DNA of 20,297 nt. Origin: Chloroflexota bacterium (GTDB lineage: Bacteria; Chloroflexota; Limnocylindria; Limnocylindrales; CSP1-4). The notes under the pieces were generated by a model. The model ran no database searches and was not told the origin of the DNA. It saw nothing but the letters and a program-made list of their open reading frames with translations. This document shows, one piece after another, positions 16,770 through 20,297 of this stretch. Where the stretch lies: contig JADGQG010000011.1 in the NCBI GenBank assembly GCA_017882025.1, positions 1 through 20,297 on the forward strand, in the 5' to 3' direction. A program made the position numbers and the translations under genes. Numbering within the stretch: the stretch's first letter is position 1; every line of letters starts with the position of its first letter.

Positions 16770-17724
16770 GACGGCGGCGCGGGATCCCCGACGAGGCCGC
16801 CATGCGACGGGCGGCCTCGCCCCGGGCGACGCCGTCCGCGACGAGTCGCTCCACCTCCGCGCGGGCGGTCGCCAGCGCGTCGGCTCCCCCCCCGGTGACG
16901 CCCCGGGACGTCGGGCCCTCGCCGGTCGCACCGGCCCCGCCGGTCTCCCCGGTCGCGTCCCCGAGGACGACGACGATCTCCCCGCGGGCGGCGATCCCGC
17001 CGGCCGCGACCGCCGCGGCCAGCGCCGCGAGAGGGCCCCGACGGACCTCCTCGTAGAGCTTCGTCAGCTCGCGGCAGACGGCCGCCGGACGGTCCGGCCC
17101 GCACGCGGCCGCGAGGTCCGCGAGGGTGCCTGCCAGCCTGCCCGGAGCCTCAAAGAGAACGGAGGTCCGGGGATCGACCGCGAGCCGCGCGAGCCGTTCG
17201 CGGCGTTCGCGCCCGCGGCGCGGCAGGAATCCCTCGAAGCTCCACCGCGGCCCCGCGATCCCGGATGCGACGAGCGCGGCGAGGACGGCGGATGCGCCCG
17301 GAATCGGGACGACGGCGCCGCCCTCCGCCGCCCACGCCGCGACGAGACCGGCGCCAGGGTCGGAGACGAGCGGCGTGCCGGCGTCCGTGACGAGCGCGAG
17401 ATCGCGCCCCGCCCGGAGATGCGCCAGCAGCGCCGGGGTCGTGGCCTCCTCGTTTCGCGCGTGATGCGGAACGAGGTGGGTCGTGATCTCGTAGCGCGCG
17501 AAGAGTCGCCGCGTGATCCGGGTGTCTTCCGCGGCGACCAGCGGGACCGCCCGGAGCACTTCCAGTGCCCGCAGCGTGACGTCACCCAGGTTCCCGATCG
17601 GCGTCGCGACCACGTAGAGGCAGCCCCGACGGGTCTCGCGATCGACCCCTGCCTCGGCAGTCGCGACCCCCTCGACCGGCGTGCGGGTTCCCCCGCGTTT
17701 CGCCGTCCCTGGGTCCGGGCTCAC
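16744..17724 (-). CDS. rsmI: 16S rRNA 2'-O-ribose methyltransferase RsmI
   Basis: SAM-dependent methyltransferase that modifies C1402 of 16S rRNA at the decoding centre. The protein has 326 residues, longer than the usual 280-290. The conserved part starts at GCLYVVATPIGNLGD (34-47), then AEDTRITRRL, PHHARNE, VTDAGTPLVSDPG (112-124), PIPGASAVLAALVASG (140-155), FEGFLPRRG, LFEAPGRL and CRELTKLYEEVRRG (217-230). The extra length is a 33-residue N-terminal segment and a Gly/Thr-rich insert (about 256-283) before a C-terminal helix-turn-helix-like end, RMAASSGIPRRRLYGAV. The start is GTG 17724, forming a GTGA overlap with the nadE stop. No start codon nearer the conserved core is obvious. Confidence 0.93.
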   Translation of the reverse strand: MSPDPGTAKRGGTRTPVEGVATAEAGVDRETRRGCLYVVATPIGNLGDVTLRALEVLRAVPLVAAEDTRITRRLFARYEITTHLVPHHARNEEATTPALLAHLRAGRDLALVTDAGTPLVSDPGAGLVAAWAAEGGAVVPIPGASAVLAALVASGIAGPRWSFEGFLPRRGRERRERLARLAVDPRTSVLFEAPGRLAGTLADLAAACGPDRPAAVCRELTKLYEEVRRGPLAALAAAVAAGGIAARGEIVVVLGDATGETGGAGATGEGPTSRGVTGGGADALATARAEVERLVADGVARGEAARRMAASSGIPRRRLYGAVPDR

Positions 17725-18671
17725 CGCCGTGCCGAGCCGGGCCGGCGGCGCGGGTACAGGTAGTCCACGCCCGGCGTCCGCGGGCCCAGCTTCGCGACCG
17801 GCGGTACCTGACGCTTGAACTCGGACGTCGCGACCATCTGCCCGATGCGGTCGACCATGGCCGGTTCGAACCCCATCGCCGCCAGCTCCTCGTCGTTTCG
17901 ACGCTTGTCGATCATCCAATAGAGAAGCCGGTCCAGCTGGGGGTAGCTGAAGCCGGCCTCCGCCTCGTCGGTCTGGCCGGGCCACAGGTCGGCCGATGGC
18001 GCTTTCCGGATGATCGCCTCGGGAACGCCGACCGTCGCCGAGAGCTGCCGGACCTGGCTCTTGTACAGGTCCCCGATCGGGTTGAAAGCGCACGCGCTGT
18101 CGCCGAAGAGCGTCGTATAGCCGATCAGCGTCTCGGTCTTGTTGCCGGTCCCCACCACGAGGCCGCGCCACGTCACGGAGCGATCGTAGAGGACCAGCAT
18201 CCGGGCGCGCGCCATTGCGTTGCCGCGCCGGAGCGCGGAGGCCTCGAGCGCCTCGACGCCGCCGGCGCCTGGCACTCCGGCGTCCCCGAAGTACCCGTCG
18301 ACGATCGGGGTGATCTCCACCAGCTCGCTCGGGCAGCCCAGCCGAAGCACCACGTGCTCGGCGTCCGCCCGGGACGCGGGCGACGAGTCCCGGTATGGCA
18401 TCAGGACGCAGAGGAGCCGATCGGCCCCGATCGCCTCGGCGACCAGGAACGCCACCAACGCCGAGTCGATGCCGCCCGAGAGGCCCAGCACCGCCCGCTC
18501 GAATCCGGCCTGGCGGAGCTGCGCGCGAATGAAGGCTGCGAGCACGCGTCGCGCGATCCCGGTGTCGATCGCCAGCTCTGCCGGGAGCTCGAACAACGCA
18601 GCGCCTGGATCTCCCGGCGGCTGCATGCCCGGCGGCTGCATGCCCGCCTGGCCTTCGCCTCTTCCGCTCAC
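17721..18671 (-). CDS. nadE: NAD synthetase, synthetase domain only
   Basis: Adenylates and amidates nicotinate adenine dinucleotide to NAD. The 316-residue protein contains the N-type ATP pyrophosphatase loop LGLSGGIDSALVA (P-loop SGGIDS 65-70), VVGTGNKTETLIGYTT near 172-187, GDLYKSQVRQL (200-210) and the KAPSADLWPGQTDE motif (223-236). It has no N-terminal glutaminase domain, but the gene immediately upstream encodes just such a domain, 13 nt away, so the enzyme may use glutamine as a two-subunit form. The start is uncertain: GTG 18671 (GAGG upstream), ATG 18641 or ATG 18626, the last two created by a 15-bp duplication. All precede the conserved region. Use of free ammonia alone is the alternative. 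Confidence 0.93.
   Translation of the reverse strand: MSGRGEGQAGMQPPGMQPPGDPGAALFELPAELAIDTGIARRVLAAFIRAQLRQAGFERAVLGLSGGIDSALVAFLVAEAIGADRLLCVLMPYRDSSPASRADAEHVVLRLGCPSELVEITPIVDGYFGDAGVPGAGGVEALEASALRRGNAMARARMLVLYDRSVTWRGLVVGTGNKTETLIGYTTLFGDSACAFNPIGDLYKSQVRQLSATVGVPEAIIRKAPSADLWPGQTDEAEAGFSYPQLDRLLYWMIDKRRNDEELAAMGFEPAMVDRIGQMVATSEFKRQVPPVAKLGPRTPGVDYLYPRRRPGSARR
18613..18642. repeat. Exact 15-bp tandem duplication at the nadE N-terminus
   Basis: CCCGGCGGCTGCATG occurs at 18613-18627 and again at 18628-18642. On the coding strand it encodes the doubled five-residue unit MQPPG (residues 11-20 of the longest form). Each copy carries an in-frame ATG, so the duplication produces two alternative start codons. 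The segment lies before the conserved enzyme domain. Confidence 0.9.
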
Positions 18672-18684
18672 CAGGACGACGCCC

Positions 18685-19584
18685 TCACCGCGACGATGGC
18701 GTCGCGGTGCCGTCTTCGGCGAGGCCGGCCCGTTCGGCGACGATCCGGCCCAGTTCGCGCACCAGCAGCTCCGGTCGCTCGTCGCGCAGGAGCGGCAGGC
18801 CGATGCGCTCGCGCCGTACGTCTGCCACGGGCACGTCGGCGAGGACGAGCGCCTCGTCGTAAAGCGGACCCTCGGCGATCACGTCGCCGCTCGGGCCGAG
18901 AACCATGGAACCGCCCCAGAAGGAGACCGACTCGTCCACGCCGACTCGGTTGCAGAAGACGACGACGCTCGTCGTCAGCTGCGCGTACGTTCGCAGGAGC
19001 GTTCGCCACGAGACGGCCGTCCCGAGCCCGCCCGCGTTGACGGCCGCCACGTCCCGACCCGGCGACGAGGCGACGTTCACGAGGATCTGGGCGCCGTCGA
19101 GGGCGAGGACCGCGGGCACATGGAGGTGCCAGAAGTCCTCGCAGATCGCGAGCCCGACGCCGAGGCCGAGGCGCGACGGGACGGCTCGCAGGGCGTCTCC
19201 GGCCGCGAAGAAGCGCCGCTCGTCGAAGAGCCCATAGGTCGGCAGGTAGAGCTTGCGATGGACGTGGCGAACGCCGCCGTCCTCCAGGAGCGCGGCCGCG
19301 ATGAAGAGGCGATGGTCGGTCGACTCCTCGACGAAGCTGACCACGGCGGAGCAGCCGACCGTCTCCGCGGCGAGTGCAAGGAGGCGCGGATCGTCGGCCC
19401 GCATCGCGACTTCGGCCGCGAGGTCCTGGAGGTGGTAGCCGGTCAGGCCCAGCTCGGGGTAGACGATGAGCCCGGCCCCGGCGGCTCGCGCCTCGACGAG
19501 CAGCTCGTGATGTCGAGCGAAGTTGGCATCGAGGAGGCCGAGCTGCGGCGCGAGCTGGGCGAGGGCGATCCGGAGCGGCTGCAC
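18685..19584 (-). CDS. Nitrilase-superfamily glutaminase, probable NAD synthetase amidotransferase subunit
   Basis: Carbon-nitrogen hydrolase of 299 residues with a full Glu-Lys-Cys triad: Glu44 in YPELGLTGYHLQDL, Lys111 in HRKLYLPTYGLFDERRFF, and Cys148 in LAICEDFWH. The contexts around all three, especially LPTYGLFDERRFF and CEDFW, match the glutaminase domain found at the N-terminus of fused glutamine-dependent NAD synthetases rather than amidases or cyanide-type nitrilases. It precedes nadE by 13 nt on the same strand, the same order as the domains in the fused enzyme. The likely role is to release ammonia from glutamine for NadE. The start is GTG 19584; the ribosome site is weak. The family assignment is firm, the partnership an inference from context. 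Confidence 0.88.
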   Translation of the reverse strand: MQPLRIALAQLAPQLGLLDANFARHHELLVEARAAGAGLIVYPELGLTGYHLQDLAAEVAMRADDPRLLALAAETVGCSAVVSFVEESTDHRLFIAAALLEDGGVRHVHRKLYLPTYGLFDERRFFAAGDALRAVPSRLGLGVGLAICEDFWHLHVPAVLALDGAQILVNVASSPGRDVAAVNAGGLGTAVSWRTLLRTYAQLTTSVVVFCNRVGVDESVSFWGGSMVLGPSGDVIAEGPLYDEALVLADVPVADVRRERIGLPLLRDERPELLVRELGRIVAERAGLAEDGTATPSSR

Positions 19585-19593
19585 GCCCCGAGT

Positions 19594-20297
19594 CTAGACG
19601 GTCGGCGCGGCCCCGGGCGGTGGGGCGGTGGGCGGGACCCCGACCACGCCGGGCCTCCGGTACGTCGCAGCGGGTCGATCCCGCGCGCGAACGGCCCTTG
19701 CCCATGCCGTTTGCCTTCTTCTGGCGCCGGCTCCCCTTGCCAGACCGACGATGTCCGCGCTGCCGCGGTGATCGTCCCGCCGGTCAGTTCGCCCCTCAGG
19801 CGGCATGCTACACGATGCCCCCGGTCCCAGGTCGCGGAGCTCCGGCGTCTCGGCAACGCAGCGTTCGGGGTTCCCCAATCGCTCGCGCAGCCAGCACCGG
19901 GTGTGGAAGCGGCAGCCGGACGGCGGGTTGGCCGGGGATGGGATGTCGCCCTTCAGGATGATCCGCTTCTTGCGGTGGCGAGGGTCCGGATCCGGGATCG
20001 CCGACAGCAGGGCGACGGTGTACGGGTGGCCCGGATGAGCGTAGATCTCGTCGACGTCGGCCAGCTCCGCCATCATGCCCAGGTACATGACCCCGACCCG
20101 GTCGCTGATGTGCTCCACGACGGCCAGGTTGTGGGCGATGAACAGGTAGGTCAGCCCCAGCTCCTGCTGGAGGTCGTCGAGGAGATTCAGGACCTGGCTC
20201 TGGATCGAGACATCGAGCGCCGAGACCGGTTCGTCGAGGACCACGAATTCCGGGTTGAGGGCGAGGGCACGGGCGATGCCGATGCGCTGGCGCTGGC
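19594..20297 (-). CDS. Second OppF-type peptide importer ATPase, 5' end missing, probable frameshift near 3' end
   Basis: C-terminal part of an ABC ATPase; the gene enters from the right edge. Visible are GQRQRIGIARAL (signature region), VVLDEPVSALD (Walker B and D-loop), the switch His in FIAHNLAVVEH, and the oligopeptide domain with PPSGCRFHTRCWLRERLGNP. It is closely similar to the OppF at 10307-11542 but clearly a different copy. In the open frame the end reads DLGPGASCSMPP and continues about 60 unconserved residues to a TAG at 19594. In the next frame the same DNA reads GHRVACRLRG, matching the family ending HEVAC of the other OppF. A one-base change in the C run at 19818-19822 explains this. 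It ends 9 nt before the glutaminase gene, so the two may be co-transcribed. Confidence 0.85.
   Translation of the reverse strand, partial: QRQRIGIARALALNPEFVVLDEPVSALDVSIQSQVLNLLDDLQQELGLTYLFIAHNLAVVEHISDRVGVMYLGMMAELADVDEIYAHPGHPYTVALLSAIPDPDPRHRKKRIILKGDIPSPANPPSGCRFHTRCWLRERLGNPERCVAETPELRDLGPGASCSMPPEGRTDRRDDHRGSADIVGLARGAGARRRQTAWARAVRARDRPAATYRRPGVVGVPPTAPPPGAAPTV

Noticed and set aside
18668..19705. A 345-codon minus-strand frame overlapping the glutaminase gene
   Set aside because: Same strand but different frame; Arg-rich and unconserved, whereas the other frame has the complete Glu-Lys-Cys triad.

Overview
The window is a compact, very GC-rich bacterial chromosome segment with short intergenic gaps, frequent GTG starts, and overlapping stop/start codons at many gene junctions. 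A three-part FGAM synthase (PurS, PurQ, small PurL), a lipoprotein-type peptide-binding protein with an Ala/Pro/Ser/Thr linker, and the general codon bias would suit a high-GC Chloroflexota-like or related Terrabacteria lineage. This placement is an inference from style, not a proven taxonomy. I see no phage, IS element, CRISPR array, tRNA or rRNA.

Layout. (1) 1-7662, minus strand: a purine operon transcribed purA-purD-purB-purC-purS-purQ-purL. purL runs off the left edge. All six junctions overlap by 1 or 4 nt. A long purA leader (about 7663-7880) holds a good extended -10 promoter, a hairpin with a U-rich tail, and an upstream sequence able to form a competing helix. (2) 7992-10239, plus strand: a membrane-anchored GGDEF plus HD-GYP cyclic-di-GMP enzyme, then an ssb gene whose product lacks the usual C-terminal tip. 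(3) 10307-16507, minus strand: a complete ABC peptide importer in the order binding protein, OppB, OppC, OppD, OppF. Two strong stem-loops separate the binding-protein gene from the rest. (4) 16744-19584, minus strand: a carbon-nitrogen hydrolase of the NAD-synthetase glutaminase type, then nadE, then rsmI. (5) 19594-20297, minus strand: the 3' part of a second OppF-type ATPase, probably ending a second peptide-importer cassette. It carries a likely one-base frameshift.

Function. Region 1 covers most steps from phosphoribosylamine to IMP, plus both enzymes of the AMP branch (PurA, PurB). The nitrilase-like gene and nadE look like a two-gene version of glutamine-dependent NAD synthetase, in the same order as the domains of the fused enzyme. 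The peptide importer supplies nutrients. The GGDEF/HD-GYP protein can in principle both make and degrade c-di-GMP.

The most interesting items are the putative attenuator in the purA leader, the split NAD synthetase, the frameshifted second OppF, the tandem stem-loops after the binding-protein gene, and the tip-less SSB. Nothing in the window is a clearly unprecedented multi-gene system.
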